DNA of 64,000 nucleotides from Oxalobacteraceae bacterium. GTDB taxonomy: Bacteria > Pseudomonadota > Gammaproteobacteria > Burkholderiales > Burkholderiaceae_D. Under the pieces are notes generated by a model, which worked only from the letters and a program-made list of their open reading frames with translations, was not told the origin of the DNA and ran no database searches. The position numbers and the translations under genes are program-made. Each line of letters starts with the position of its first letter. The stretch's first letter is position 1. The stretch covers positions 1-64,000 of the forward strand of contig JAJTGD010000011.1 of assembly GCA_021299035.1 (NCBI GenBank), given 5' to 3'. This document shows positions 37,325 through 47,600 of this stretch, piece after piece.

Positions 37325-38599
37325 ATGAAGATTCTCGTTGTAGGCTCAGGTGGTCGTGAACACGCGCTAGCGTGGAAACTGGCCCAATCAAAACGTATCC
37401 AGATCGTGATGGTGGCACCGGGCAATGGCGGAACCGCATCGGATCCACGCCTGAAAAATGTCCCCATCACCGATCCCAAACAACTGGCCGACTTTGCCGA
37501 GCAAGAGCACATCGCATTAACCGTGGTCGGGCCGGAAGCGCCCTTGGCGGCAGGTATCGTCGACTTGTTCCGGGAGCGTGGTCTGAAAATCTTTGGTCCT
37601 ACGCAGCGCGCAGCGCAGCTTGAGGCCTCGAAAGATTTTGCGAAATCGTTCATGCAACGCCATGGCATTCCTACGGCGCATTCCCAAACCTTCGTTGATG
37701 TCGCAGCTGCGCATCAGTATGTGGATCAGCAAGGTGCCCCGATTGTTATCAAGGCCGACGGCCTTGCTGCAGGCAAAGGGGTCGTGGTCGCAATGTCGCT
37801 CGATGAAGCGCATCAGGCGATCGACATGATGCTGTCGGATAACCGCCTTGGCGATGCCGGCGCGCGCGTCGTCATTGAGGAATTTCTCGAGGGTGAAGAA
37901 GCGAGTTTCATCGTTATGGTCGATGGTAGCAATGTGCTGCCACTCGCTACCAGCCAGGACCATAAACGCCTACTGGACAATGATCAGGGGCCGAACACTG
38001 GTGGCATGGGCGCGTACTCACCTGCGCCCATCGTTACACCGCAACTCCATGCGCGGGTGATGCGCGAGATTATCCTACCCACCGTACAAGGTATGGCGAA
38101 AGAAGGTGAGGCCTATACTGGCTTCTTGTACGCAGGCCTAATGATTGATGCGCAAGGCAATCCAAAAACGCTTGAGTTCAATTGCCGCATGGGCGATCCT
38201 GAGACGCAACCCATCATGGCGCGTCTGAAAACTGATCTGGTCACTGTGATTGAGCACGCAGTGAATGGCACGCTGAAAGATATCGAACTTGATTGGGACC
38301 GCAGAACCGCACTCGGTGTTGTGCTGGCCGCTGCAGGTTATCCCGATGCCCCCAGAAAAGGCGATGTCATCAGCGGTATTCCGGAAGAATCAGAAGACAG
38401 CGTTACCTTCCATGCGGGCACGATCATCGATAGCGTTGCGTTGAAAACAGCGGGTGGTCGAGTGCTGTGCGTGGTTGGATTGGGTGACAGCGTGCGCGTA
38501 GCGCAAAAGCACGCCTACGAGGCCATAGAAAAAGTGAAGTTTGACGGTATGCAGTTCCGTCATGACATTGGCTGGCGTGCGCTCAAGCGTCCGGGCTGA
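37325..38599 (+). CDS. purD: Phosphoribosylamine-glycine ligase
   Basis: 424 residues from the ATG at 37325. The start KILVVGSGGREHALAWKL, the ATP-grasp core (VVGPEAPLAAGIVDLF, YVDQQGAPIVIKADGLAAGKGV by its end VIKADGLAAGKGV), EASFIVMVDG, DHKRLLDNDQGPNTGGMGAYSP by NDQGPNTGGMGAYSP and LEFNCRMGDPETQ identify PurD. It joins phosphoribosylamine and glycine in purine synthesis. It fits with purKEC elsewhere in the window, though not in the same transcript. Confidence 0.98.
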   Translation: MKILVVGSGGREHALAWKLAQSKRIQIVMVAPGNGGTASDPRLKNVPITDPKQLADFAEQEHIALTVVGPEAPLAAGIVDLFRERGLKIFGPTQRAAQLEASKDFAKSFMQRHGIPTAHSQTFVDVAAAHQYVDQQGAPIVIKADGLAAGKGVVVAMSLDEAHQAIDMMLSDNRLGDAGARVVIEEFLEGEEASFIVMVDGSNVLPLATSQDHKRLLDNDQGPNTGGMGAYSPAPIVTPQLHARVMREIILPTVQGMAKEGEAYTGFLYAGLMIDAQGNPKTLEFNCRMGDPETQPIMARLKTDLVTVIEHAVNGTLKDIELDWDRRTALGVVLAAAGYPDAPRKGDVISGIPEESEDSVTFHAGTIIDSVALKTAGGRVLCVVGLGDSVRVAQKHAYEAIEKVKFDGMQFRHDIGWRALKRPG

Positions 38600-38621
38600 A
38601 TAGAAAAAGGAAGATCAGGCA

Positions 38622-39533
38622 ATGAGCGGAGTCGATAACAACAGCGTCAAGGATTGGCTACTATCACTGCAGCAGCGCATCGTCAGTGCAGCCGAAGCCA
38701 TCGATGGCAAGCAATTCATCCGTGATGCTTGGGAGCGCCCGGAGGGCGGCGGCGGTATCTCGCGATTGATTGAAGAAGGCAATGTGTTGGAGCGCGGCGG
38801 CGTTGGCTTCTCGCATGTCAAGGGCAACAAACTGCCCCCCTCTGCAATGGCAAATCGCCCGGAGCTGGCGGGTCGCCCGTGGGAAGCCATGGGCGTATCG
38901 CTGGTTTTCCATCCGCGTAATCCGTATGCACCGACAGTTCACATGAATGTCCGATTTTTTTCCACCACCGGCGAGCATGACGAACCGGTGTGGTGGTTCG
39001 GCGGCGGGATGGACCTAACCCCGTATTACGGCTTTGTTGAAGATGCCAAGCACTTTCATCAAACCTGTCACGATGCATTAGCACCCTTCGGCGCCGAATT
39101 GCACCCACGACTTAAAAAATGGTGTGATGAGTATTTTTTCTTGAAGCATCGAAATGAAGCGCGCGGCGTTGGCGGCATCTTTTTCGATGATTTTCATGAC
39201 AGTGGCTTCGAACACACTTTTGCGATGACGCGCAGCGTTGGTGATCATTTTGTCGATGCCTACATGCCGATCCTGCAGCGTCGCAAAGATACGCCGTATG
39301 GCGAACGCGAGCGCGATTTTCAAGCTTACCGACGCGGCCGCTATGTCGAGTTCAACTTGGTATTTGATCGCGGCACGCTGTTCGGGCTACAGTCCGGTGG
39401 CCGTACCGAATCCATCCTGATGTCGATGCCACCCATCGTCAAATGGCGCTATGACTGGAAACCGGAACCCGGTAGCCCTGAAAGCAAGCTCTACACAGAT
39501 TTTCTGCCGCATCGGGATTGGCTGGCTGCGTGA
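38622..39533 (+). CDS. hemF: Oxygen-dependent coproporphyrinogen III oxidase
   Basis: 303 residues. Signatures in order: [56 protein letters not shown] (by [15 protein letters not shown]), [29 protein letters not shown] and [21 protein letters not shown] (by [12 protein letters not shown]). It decarboxylates coproporphyrinogen III using oxygen in heme synthesis, so it indicates aerobic life. Its stop overlaps the nadD start. Confidence 0.98.
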   Translation: MSGVDNNSVKDWLLSLQQRIVSAAEAIDGKQFIRDAWERPEGGGGISRLIEEGNVLERGGVGFSHVKGNKLPPSAMANRPELAGRPWEAMGVSLVFHPRNPYAPTVHMNVRFFSTTGEHDEPVWWFGGGMDLTPYYGFVEDAKHFHQTCHDALAPFGAELHPRLKKWCDEYFFLKHRNEARGVGGIFFDDFHDSGFEHTFAMTRSVGDHFVDAYMPILQRRKDTPYGERERDFQAYRRGRYVEFNLVFDRGTLFGLQSGGRTESILMSMPPIVKWRYDWKPEPGSPESKLYTDFLPHRDWLAA

Positions 39534-40195
39534 CGGAACGCTGTGTTTTACTTCTCGGAGGAAGCTTCGACCCGGTACATCTTGGTCATATCGCACTGGC
39601 GCGTTACTTCTGTGCCTTGCTGCATCCGGATGAACTTCGACTGATCCCGGCCGGGCAGCCTTGGCAAAAGCCCGATCTCACCACACCGCCAGAACATCGT
39701 GTTGCGATGCTGGAGGATGCCTTCGATGATTGGGTAGTCCCCGTCACCATCGATACTCAGGAAATCGAACGCGAAGGACCAACATATACGATCGATACCC
39801 TGCGTGCTCTGCGTAAACAATTGGGTGACGACGTGGCGCTGGTCATACTACTGGGCGCCGACCAACTGTTAAACCTCCATACCTGGCGCGATTGGCAGAA
39901 GCTTTTTGATCTGGCGAATTTATGTATTGCTACGCGCCCCGGTTTCGAGATCCCTGCTGAGGCACTCGACTCTTCCGTCGCAGCAGCTTTAATGCGCCGG
40001 CAGGCCAGTCCGGCACAACTCCGCGCTACGCCGCATGGGCTGATCTATATTGCCCATGACCTGGCGATGGCAGTTTCATCCACCGCGGTGCGTCAAGCGC
40101 TCGCTGAAAACAACCCGCCCGTACTGGAAGGATTGCTGCCACCGCCAGTGCTAGACTATATCCAACACCATCACCTCTATCAGACCCGCCATTAA
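39530..40195 (+). CDS. nadD: Nicotinate-nucleotide adenylyltransferase
   Basis: 221 residues from a GTG at 39530 that overlaps the hemF stop (GTGA); a TTG at 39518 is also in frame. The nucleotidyltransferase motif [11 protein letters not shown] is at the start, with [14 protein letters not shown] and the C-terminal [10 protein letters not shown] that stands for the ISSTxxR motif. It makes nicotinic acid adenine dinucleotide for NAD synthesis. TAATG couples it to rsfS. Confidence 0.95.
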   Translation: MTERCVLLLGGSFDPVHLGHIALARYFCALLHPDELRLIPAGQPWQKPDLTTPPEHRVAMLEDAFDDWVVPVTIDTQEIEREGPTYTIDTLRALRKQLGDDVALVILLGADQLLNLHTWRDWQKLFDLANLCIATRPGFEIPAEALDSSVAAALMRRQASPAQLRATPHGLIYIAHDLAMAVSSTAVRQALAENNPPVLEGLLPPPVLDYIQHHHLYQTRH

Positions 40196-40887
40196 TGGAC
40201 ATAAAAAAACTACAAGCGCTCGTGATTGATGCGCTCGAGGATGTGAAAGCCCAGGACATCCATATCTACGACACTACCCACCTGACCAGTATGTTTGATC
40301 GGATCGCGGTTGCCTCGGGTACCTCGAACCGGCAAACCAAGGCATTGGCGGCATCGGTGCGCGACAAGGTGAAAGCCGCCGGTGGCCATATCGTGAATAT
40401 GGAAGGCGAGATAACCGGTGAATGGGTGCTGGTCGATCTGGGTGACATGGTGGTGCACATCATGCAACCTGCGATTCGTGCTTACTACCGCCTGGAAGAG
40501 TTATGGGGTGATAAAGAGATCCGGCTTGCCGATGCTAGGCGTGGTACCGACGCTCGCAAACCCAACACCAAGAAATCGACTGAACCCAAATTAACGGCAG
40601 GTGATTCAAAGACAGCTGCGAAGAAAACAGCGAAGAAAACGCCCAAGACAGTCACAAGTACGGCTGGCAAAGTGCCAGCGTCGTCAGCAGCCCGCACCAG
40701 CAAAACTGCTAGCAAGGCGCCGGCAAAAACTGTGAAAAAGACGACAGCCTCTAAAACTGCCGCTAAATCTGCGGCCAAACCTGCAGCGAAACCTGCGGCT
40801 AAATCTGCCGCCAGACCACCTGCAAAATCACCAGCCAAAACTGCTGCCAAAAAAGCAGCGCCTCGGCGGTCCACGACCAAAGGCTGA
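40195..40887 (+). CDS. rsfS: Ribosome silencing factor RsfS with long Lys/Ala-rich tail
   Basis: 230 residues. The first 115 are a complete RsfS domain: [33 protein letters not shown] by its parts [10 protein letters not shown] and [16 protein letters not shown], then [21 protein letters not shown] and YYRLEELW. RsfS binds ribosomal protein uL14 and blocks subunit joining when nutrients run out. From about residue 121 to the end the protein is a low-complexity tail of repeated Lys-Thr/Ser-Ala-Ala units ([13 protein letters not shown]), like a histone H1 tail, and probably binds RNA or DNA. The start overlaps the nadD stop (TAATG). Confidence 0.94.
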   Translation: MDIKKLQALVIDALEDVKAQDIHIYDTTHLTSMFDRIAVASGTSNRQTKALAASVRDKVKAAGGHIVNMEGEITGEWVLVDLGDMVVHIMQPAIRAYYRLEELWGDKEIRLADARRGTDARKPNTKKSTEPKLTAGDSKTAAKKTAKKTPKTVTSTAGKVPASSAARTSKTASKAPAKTVKKTTASKTAAKSAAKPAAKPAAKSAARPPAKSPAKTAAKKAAPRRSTTKG

Positions 40888-40898
40888 CACACCCCACC

Positions 40899-41369
40899 AT
40901 GCAACTGATTGTTGCAGCCGTTGGCCACAAAATGCCGGCCTGGATAGAGGCTGGGTTTCAGGAATATGCCAAGCGTATGCCGCCCGAGTGCCGGCTCGTG
41001 CTCAAAGAGATCAAACCGATTGAGCGCTCTTCCGGCAAAAACGCTGAGACCGTGATGGCCCAAGAGCGCACCCGGATCGAAGCCGCGCTGCCGAAAGGTG
41101 GTCGTGTCATTGCACTCGATGAACATGGCGTGCACATGACCACCGTGCAGTTATCGCAGCAGCTATCAATATGGCAACAGCAAGGAGGCGATGTTAGCTT
41201 CGTCATCGGTGGTGCCGATGGGTTGGATGCTGAATTTAAGAAAAACGCCGATATGCTGTTACGCCTGTCGAACATGACGCTGCCGCACGGACTGGTACGC
41301 GTCATCCTTGCGGAACAGCTGTACCGCGCATGGTCGATCCTGCGGAATCACCCGTATCATCGGGTTTAG
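40899..41369 (+). CDS. rlmH: 23S rRNA pseudouridine1915 N3-methyltransferase
   Basis: 156 residues, the standard length. The SPOUT fold signature is visible: [52 protein letters not shown] and the C-terminal [19 protein letters not shown]. The enzyme methylates pseudouridine 1915 in helix 69 of 23S rRNA. It follows rsfS by 11 bases, the usual rsfS-rlmH pair. Confidence 0.98.
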   Translation: MQLIVAAVGHKMPAWIEAGFQEYAKRMPPECRLVLKEIKPIERSSGKNAETVMAQERTRIEAALPKGGRVIALDEHGVHMTTVQLSQQLSIWQQQGGDVSFVIGGADGLDAEFKKNADMLLRLSNMTLPHGLVRVILAEQLYRAWSILRNHPYHRV

Positions 41370-41393
41370 CTCACCGGTACCTGAGATTTACGA

Positions 41394-42014
41394 ATGATCC
41401 AGCCTGAACAGAAAATCTATCTCGCCTCCAAAAGCCCGCGTCGGCGTGAGTTATTGCGCCAGATCGGCGTTGAGTTCGAGATATTGATGCTGCGCGAAGC
41501 CCCGGGGCGCCCCGGCGCAGTGAGTGAAATTCCCTACCCTGATGAAGACCCCGAAGTCTATGTACGGCGGGTAGCGCGTGAAAAAGGCGAGGCCGGCTGG
41601 CAAACCGTGTTGAGCCGCAAACTGCCGATACGGCCCGTTCTGTCGGCCGATACAACGGTCAGCATCGATGGCAAGATTCTTGGCAAACCAGCCGATGCGA
41701 ATGAGGCGATCAAGATGCTCAGGTGGTTGTCCGGTCGTACACATCAAGTACTGACCGCGATTACCGTCACTGCAGACGGCAAAATGTCCGAGGCCTTGAG
41801 CCGGTCCGAGGTGCGGTTTGCGCACCTGGATGAAGCCAGCCTACGTGCCTACTGTGCCACCAAAGAGCCTTACGATAAAGCGGGGGCCTATGGTGTACAA
41901 GGCTTCGCAGCACAATTTATTGAGTTTATGGGTGGCAGTTACTCTGGCATTATGGGGTTACCCCTTTTTGAAACCGCCCGCTTACTGCAAAGGGTTGGCG
42001 TCAGCACACTATGA
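41394..42014 (+). CDS. maf: Maf-family nucleotide pyrophosphatase
   Basis: 206 residues. Maf features: IYLASKSPRRRELLRQIGV, LSADTTVSIDGKILGKP, EAIKMLRWLSGRTHQVLTAI by MLRWLSGRTHQVLT, and KEPYDKAGAYGVQGFAAQFI. Family enzymes hydrolyse dTTP, UTP and modified nucleotides and are linked to cell-division control. The stop overlaps rng by four bases (ATGA). Confidence 0.95.
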   Translation: MIQPEQKIYLASKSPRRRELLRQIGVEFEILMLREAPGRPGAVSEIPYPDEDPEVYVRRVAREKGEAGWQTVLSRKLPIRPVLSADTTVSIDGKILGKPADANEAIKMLRWLSGRTHQVLTAITVTADGKMSEALSRSEVRFAHLDEASLRAYCATKEPYDKAGAYGVQGFAAQFIEFMGGSYSGIMGLPLFETARLLQRVGVSTL

Positions 42015-43474
42015 ACGAAGATTTACTCGTCAATATTACGCCGCATGAGACCCGCGTTGCGCTAATTCAGCAAGGGGCAGTGCAGGAACTGCATATCGAG
42101 CGCACCGCCTCGCGCGGCCGCACGGGTAATATCTATCTGGGTAAAGTCGCGCGTGTTTTGCCGGGTATGCAATCCGCATTTATCGACATTGGCCTGGAGC
42201 GCGCCGCGTTTCTACACGTGGCCGATATCTGGGAAGCAAAAGTTGCAATAACCAATGGCGGCCCGACCATCCCTATTGAAAAGTTGTTATTCGATGGACA
42301 GTCGATATTGGTACAAGTCATCAAAGACCCGATCGGCACCAAGGGAGCACGCCTGTCCACACAAATCTCAATCGCGGGACGCATGCTGGTCTATTTGCCG
42401 CAGGATCCGCACATCGGTGTATCGCAACGTATTGAGAGCGAGGCTGAGCGGGAGCAACTGCGCGCCAAACTACAGCAGTTATTACCCGCGGATGAAAAGG
42501 GTGGCTTCATCATTCGCACCATGGCAGAAGAAGCGAGTGATGAAGATTTAACGATGGATCTTTCTTATCTTCGTAAAACTTGGGAGCAGATTACCCTGCT
42601 CTCAAAAACCGCACCCCCGCCTGCACTTTTGCATGAAGATTTGTCGCTTTCGCATCGCGTATTACGAGACTTTGTCGGTGACCTGACTGCAACCATACAA
42701 ATCGATTCGCGCGAGAATTTTCAGAAGCTAAGTGAGTTCGGTACGACCTATACACCTTCGGTACTGCCCAAGCTTACCCATTACACGGGCGAACGACCAT
42801 TATTTGATTTATATGGCGTCGAGGGAGAAATCGAGAAAGCGCTAGGGCGTCGGGTAGATCTGAAATCCGGTGGTTATCTGATCATCGAACAAACCGAAGC
42901 CATGACTACGATTGATGTCAATACGGGCAGTTATGTCACTGGCCGTAATTTTGACGATACGATCTTCAAGACCAACTTGGAAGCAGCGCATGCCATAGCG
43001 CGCCAGCTCCGGCTGCGAAATCTTGGTGGCATCATCATCCTCGATTTTATCGACATGGAAAACATCGAACACCGCCAAGCAGTGCTGTCTGAACTGCACA
43101 AGGCACTTGCGCGAGATCGCACCAAGGTCACGGTGTCAGAGTTCTCCGCGCTTGGCTTGGTGGAGATGACCCGTAAGCGCACGCGCGAGTCACTCGCGCA
43201 TGTGCTTTGCGAGCCCTGCCCTGCGTGTCAGGGAAAAGGACAAGTCAAGACCGCGCGCACCATCTGCTACGAGATTTTGCGCGAGCTGCTGCGCGAAGCC
43301 AAGCAGTTCAATCCGCGCGAGTTTCGCATCATCGCCTCTCAACTCGTGATTGATTTATTTCTTGAGGAAGAGTCGCAGCATCTCACCATGCTTGGCGACT
43401 TCATCGGCAAGCCAATTTCCCTGCAAGTAGAGACCGCTTTTCATCAAGAGCAGTACGACATTATTTTGATGTAA
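42011..43474 (+). CDS. rng: Ribonuclease G
   Basis: 487 residues. An S1 RNA-binding domain lies at about residues 35-120 (GNIYLGKVARVLPGMQSAFIDIG by GNIYLGKVARVLPG). The RNase E/G catalytic core follows, with MTTIDVNTGSYVTG and IILDFIDMENIEHR carrying the metal-binding aspartates. The zinc-link CEPCPACQGKGQV comes near residue 405. It lacks the long C-terminal scaffold of RNase E, so it is RNase G. It matures the 5' end of 16S rRNA and turns over mRNA. Confidence 0.97.
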   Translation: MNEDLLVNITPHETRVALIQQGAVQELHIERTASRGRTGNIYLGKVARVLPGMQSAFIDIGLERAAFLHVADIWEAKVAITNGGPTIPIEKLLFDGQSILVQVIKDPIGTKGARLSTQISIAGRMLVYLPQDPHIGVSQRIESEAEREQLRAKLQQLLPADEKGGFIIRTMAEEASDEDLTMDLSYLRKTWEQITLLSKTAPPPALLHEDLSLSHRVLRDFVGDLTATIQIDSRENFQKLSEFGTTYTPSVLPKLTHYTGERPLFDLYGVEGEIEKALGRRVDLKSGGYLIIEQTEAMTTIDVNTGSYVTGRNFDDTIFKTNLEAAHAIARQLRLRNLGGIIILDFIDMENIEHRQAVLSELHKALARDRTKVTVSEFSALGLVEMTRKRTRESLAHVLCEPCPACQGKGQVKTARTICYEILRELLREAKQFNPREFRIIASQLVIDLFLEEESQHLTMLGDFIGKPISLQVETAFHQEQYDIILM

Positions 43475-43499
43475 ACAGTACCGCTAAAAAAATAAGTGT

Positions 43500-44573
43500 A
43501 TGAGCCCGGAAGTCATCATTACCAATATAAAAAAGCGCTATTCGGGCGTATCTGGAACAATCAATGCCCTGTTGCCCGTCCAGGCAAAAAATCTTCGAAT
43601 CGGTTTTGTAGGAAACGATCTTCCAGGGTTCGAGATCGCGCAAAAAGAAAACCCCGACCAAATTCAGCGCATGACTATATGGCGGTCGATCGCCATATCA
43701 AGAAAAAAACTAGCCGACGGTCGGTCGCGTATTTGGCATGTGCGCCGTGATCACGAAATGATGCTGGCTATATTTTTACGTGATGTGCTTCAGTTCCCGA
43801 TAAAGATTGTATTTACCTCGGCGGCAAAGCATCGTCACTCATGGTTTCCTCGCTGGCTGATCAGCAAGATGGATGGTGTAATTTCGACGACAGAGGAAGC
43901 AGCAAGCTTTGTACCGAATACGACATTGGTTGCTCCGCATGGTATCAGTCTTCGGCGCTTTGCACCCCCAACTGACAAGATGAATATATGGGCTCGTACC
44001 GGCCTCCCCGGAAAATACGGTATTGGTACCTTTGGGCGCATTCGTGAAGATAAGGGTTCCGATATATTTGTGGATGCGATGATCAAAGTACTTCCCGAGT
44101 TTCCGGAATGGAGTGCTGTTCTAGCCGGACTGTGTGTGCAAAAACATCAAGCATTTCAGCAAGCACTCCTGCAAAAAATCGCTGATGCTGGCTTGTCGGA
44201 CAGGATTGTTTTTTTGGGTGTTATTGGACCCGATCAAGTCGCTGATTGGTACCAAAACGTACTAATAACAGTTGCATGTCCACGTTACGAGCCATTTGGG
44301 CTTACGCCACTAGAGGCAATGGCTTGCGGTTGTGCTGTGGTCGCTAGCAATACCGGTGCATTCAAAGCTATTGTTGACGAAGGCAAAACTGGCTATGTCG
44401 TGCCTACCGATGATGTTGACACACTAGCAGACAGACTCCGAACCATCATGGACCCAAGTAGCGCTTATCACATGGGTCTATTAGGTCGTGAACGTGTTGC
44501 AAAACATTTTACGATCGAGCTCGAAGCAACAAATATTTCGCGCGTGTATAACAAGCTTTGGTTTGGTGACTAG
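43500..44573 (+). CDS. Glycosyltransferase family 4 protein (LPS core-like)
   Basis: 357 residues with a GT-B fold. The C-terminal half shows GTFGRIREDKGSDIFVDAMI, the sugar-nucleotide binding E-x7-E site YEPFGLTPLEAMACGCAVVAS (by EPFGLTPLEAMACG), and TGYVVPTDDVDTLADRL. The N-terminal half (SGVSGTINALLPVQ, FTSAAKHRHSWFPRWLI) resembles LPS core mannosyl- or glucosyltransferases. Acceptor and sugar are unknown. The gene is more AT-rich than rng upstream, and is convergent with the giant adhesin gene. Confidence 0.87.
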   Translation: MSPEVIITNIKKRYSGVSGTINALLPVQAKNLRIGFVGNDLPGFEIAQKENPDQIQRMTIWRSIAISRKKLADGRSRIWHVRRDHEMMLAIFLRDVLQFPIKIVFTSAAKHRHSWFPRWLISKMDGVISTTEEAASFVPNTTLVAPHGISLRRFAPPTDKMNIWARTGLPGKYGIGTFGRIREDKGSDIFVDAMIKVLPEFPEWSAVLAGLCVQKHQAFQQALLQKIADAGLSDRIVFLGVIGPDQVADWYQNVLITVACPRYEPFGLTPLEAMACGCAVVASNTGAFKAIVDEGKTGYVVPTDDVDTLADRLRTIMDPSSAYHMGLLGRERVAKHFTIELEATNISRVYNKLWFGD

Positions 44574-44627
44574 ACAAATAGTATGGTCGATACGCCTGCT
44601 ATCTTTTTTTCATAGCGGAGGTGAATT

Positions 44628-47600
44628 TCACCCCAGCCCGTTTGCCGTCTTGTAAGCCGACGCTGAAATACCTTCCAGCAGAATGATGGCCGAGATGCCC
44701 GTACCGTCATGGTCATAGGCGAGATAGGTGGTGCTGTCGTTGCCTCCGATCAGTACATCAGCGACAGTGTTCAATGAGCTGGTCGTTCCGGTGACTTGCC
44801 CGGTATTGAAATGGTTGATGGCGCTGTTGACAAAGCCATCCAGTGTTCTGGCGGTGGTCGCCACACCAGCAAGGCCATCGAAATGCAGCTCGTCATGACC
44901 AAGCCGAAAACCTTTGATCAATACACGCTGCACAGCTGCATCCGTAAGGCTGTCTTGGTCAGCGCCAAATTCAATGATCGCTTTACCGTTAGCACCGGTA
45001 AAACTGATATCGATATTGTCGAGCAATTGATTAACGGCCGACGCCTTGTCACCGAGGGTCAATGTGGTTGTTCCCGCATGGTCAGTATCGCCTAGCCGCG
45101 CCTTGCCACCGTCTGAAAACAATCTGAGTGACATCGACACTGCGTCATCATGCTGTATCGCGTCCAGAAACACATCGATCGGCGCGCCGCCCAGTTTACC
45201 GACCTGTACATCGGCAGTCGCCTTTGCACCTGCTGCTGAACCGACACTGCTATCTGCACTCATGAAGATCGTGCCGTTGACGCTGACATTACTCCCCGCA
45301 CCCTGACGCAAGACTAAATCAGCATGACTACCCTCACCGAGCGCTCCTATCGAGATACTCTCCATGAGATTGACTGCAGCAGCGCTTGAAACGATATTCG
45401 CCTTGGCCTCACTGCCATTACCGCTAGCGAGAATCGACAAACCGCCCTCAATCGTGATGGGTGACGACGAAGTGCTCAGCGTGAGTGCGCTATGACTGGC
45501 AGTTGCCGTCGCTGATGAGAGCAAGTCACCCGTGATATTGATTTTATCTTGCGCGCTAACGACAGAAACCACTGCCTGCGAATCAACATTCGACGCGATA
45601 GCACTCAAATCACTACCGATACTGACCACACCCCGATCTGCTACGACCGACAGATTTGCCACTGCTGCGACACCACTCGCCTCTACCAAGACTGGACCAG
45701 CGATTGCCACGTTAGCCGACATAGTTGTCGTTGGCGTACGCGCATCGGATCCAGCGTGGCCTGTCAACGTAGCCTGGGCACTGCTGCGGCTTCCACTGGC
45801 GATAACATCGAGTGCACTACCTAGCGTCAAGGCGCTCCCTACAGAAAATACATCGAGTTCGGACGCTGCACCATAGCCCGAACCAATCACCCGCACATTC
45901 CCCGCGATGCTGACCGAACCATAGCCCGTGATAACAGTGTAATCAGTGCTATCGACGCTACTGGCGCTACTCAGAAGACCTGAGCCAGCACCGATACTGA
46001 CCTTGACATCAGGTGTCGTCGTACCAGTATTACCTATCATGGCTAGCGCAGTGAGTTGACCATTGATTATGATATCTCTATTGAAAGTTCTCAAGGCAAT
46101 CGAGGTACTGGTATCAACTGCACCAGACAGCGCCAAGACATCTCCTGATACAGACACAATGCCGCCACCTTCACGATTGGTTTGCGTACTACTTCCAAAA
46201 TTCAGATCCCCAAGCTTTATATTGACTGCGGCATGAGCGTGAGCAGCGCTCGTCGAGGCTTGAATTTGGCCCACACTGAAATCGCCATAGGTATTTTCTG
46301 CACGAAATTCTGATACTGCAGAAGCGCCAGTTGCATGAACCAATAGGCCGCCATCTATTTGTAATGTCGGTGCGGCATTTGATGAGATGCTTGCGTAAGC
46401 TCTCGCAGAGGTGCCGGAGGCTATGATAAGAAGACTGCCAAAAAAACTGATTGTCCGGGACTCCTCTACAGAACGCGACAGAAAATCTTGAGTGATGGCT
46501 AATTCGGCATTTGCTAAAGCACCACTGGCTTGGATGCTGACATCATAAAATTCTAGCTCACCCTTCTTGTAGTTGATTTGCAGACCTGATATAGACTTTG
46601 GCCCAGATGCCACTATCTGTAACGGGCTCTTGAAGAATATTTTGGCCAGAGCACTTTGGGAGAATTTCAAGGTTACTTCGGACTGAAATCCACTAGCCTC
46701 GAGCGTGGCATTACCAAATTGCTGGAACTGCATTTGAGCGCCCATCCTTGCATCGGAAATGCTGAATTCTGACTGAGCATTACTGCCTGTTGCTTGGATA
46801 AGTAAAGGATTATTAATGTTAATTAACTCTGCTTGTAAATTCATACTCACGCGAGACCCATCTCCACTAGCGATGGCTTTAATACCGGCATTAAAAACCG
46901 CTGTACCGACGTCTTGAGTCAAGGTGAACGATACATTACTAAGGAGACCCTCAGCTCTCAGTTCGGTCTGTTGAATGAAAAATCTAGGTTGCCGCATTAG
47001 ATCACTGCCACTAGCAGTCAGATCAATAATAACTTGGCTACGGTAGGCAGATGCGATTGCAGCCAATCCTTTATCCGACACAATCCTTCCATTATTCGTC
47101 TCGAACGTAAGCGTATTTGTTTCAGCAACATCTGCTGTGACGACTAAATCCTCATTTAGGACTATGGGCTCATTGGAGTTGATTAATGATCTAGGATCGA
47201 TATATTCTCGCTGTGCGATGTTGAGAATAGATGAGTTGATCTCTTGCACCGCAGGCACACTTACCTGCCTATCAAAATTGAGATATACCATCTGTACAGG
47301 ATCCATAATACTTATTAAACCTGTCAGCCCGGTACCATCAAGATCATAAGCAATATAAACTGTTTTCTGTGCCACATCGTAAGTCGTTCGAGAACTTGCA
47401 GAATTTGGCGTCGCGGCAAACTGTTGAATAGCGTCATTCAGAAATGCGTCCAGACCAAGAAAATTTGAAAATACAGGATCGTTGAAACCATTACGAGTTA
47501 GTTCTGAAGGAACAATCAACCTATCGAGTCCCTCTCTCCACCCTTCAATTGTCAGCATATTTGCTTTCGCTGATTCGATGCCCATATCTATATCTTTTGA

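Noticed and set aside
40485-41135. Minus-strand frame of 216 codons opposite rsfS
   Set aside because: It is a shadow of the Lys/Ala-rich tail, in which the complement codes for Leu/Ala/Phe runs. There is no start signal or family match.
44574-44627. Hairpin-like sequence GGTGAA-TTTCACC between the glycosyltransferase and the adhesin
   Set aside because: The palindrome is short and has no T-run in the right place on either strand, so I do not call it a terminator.
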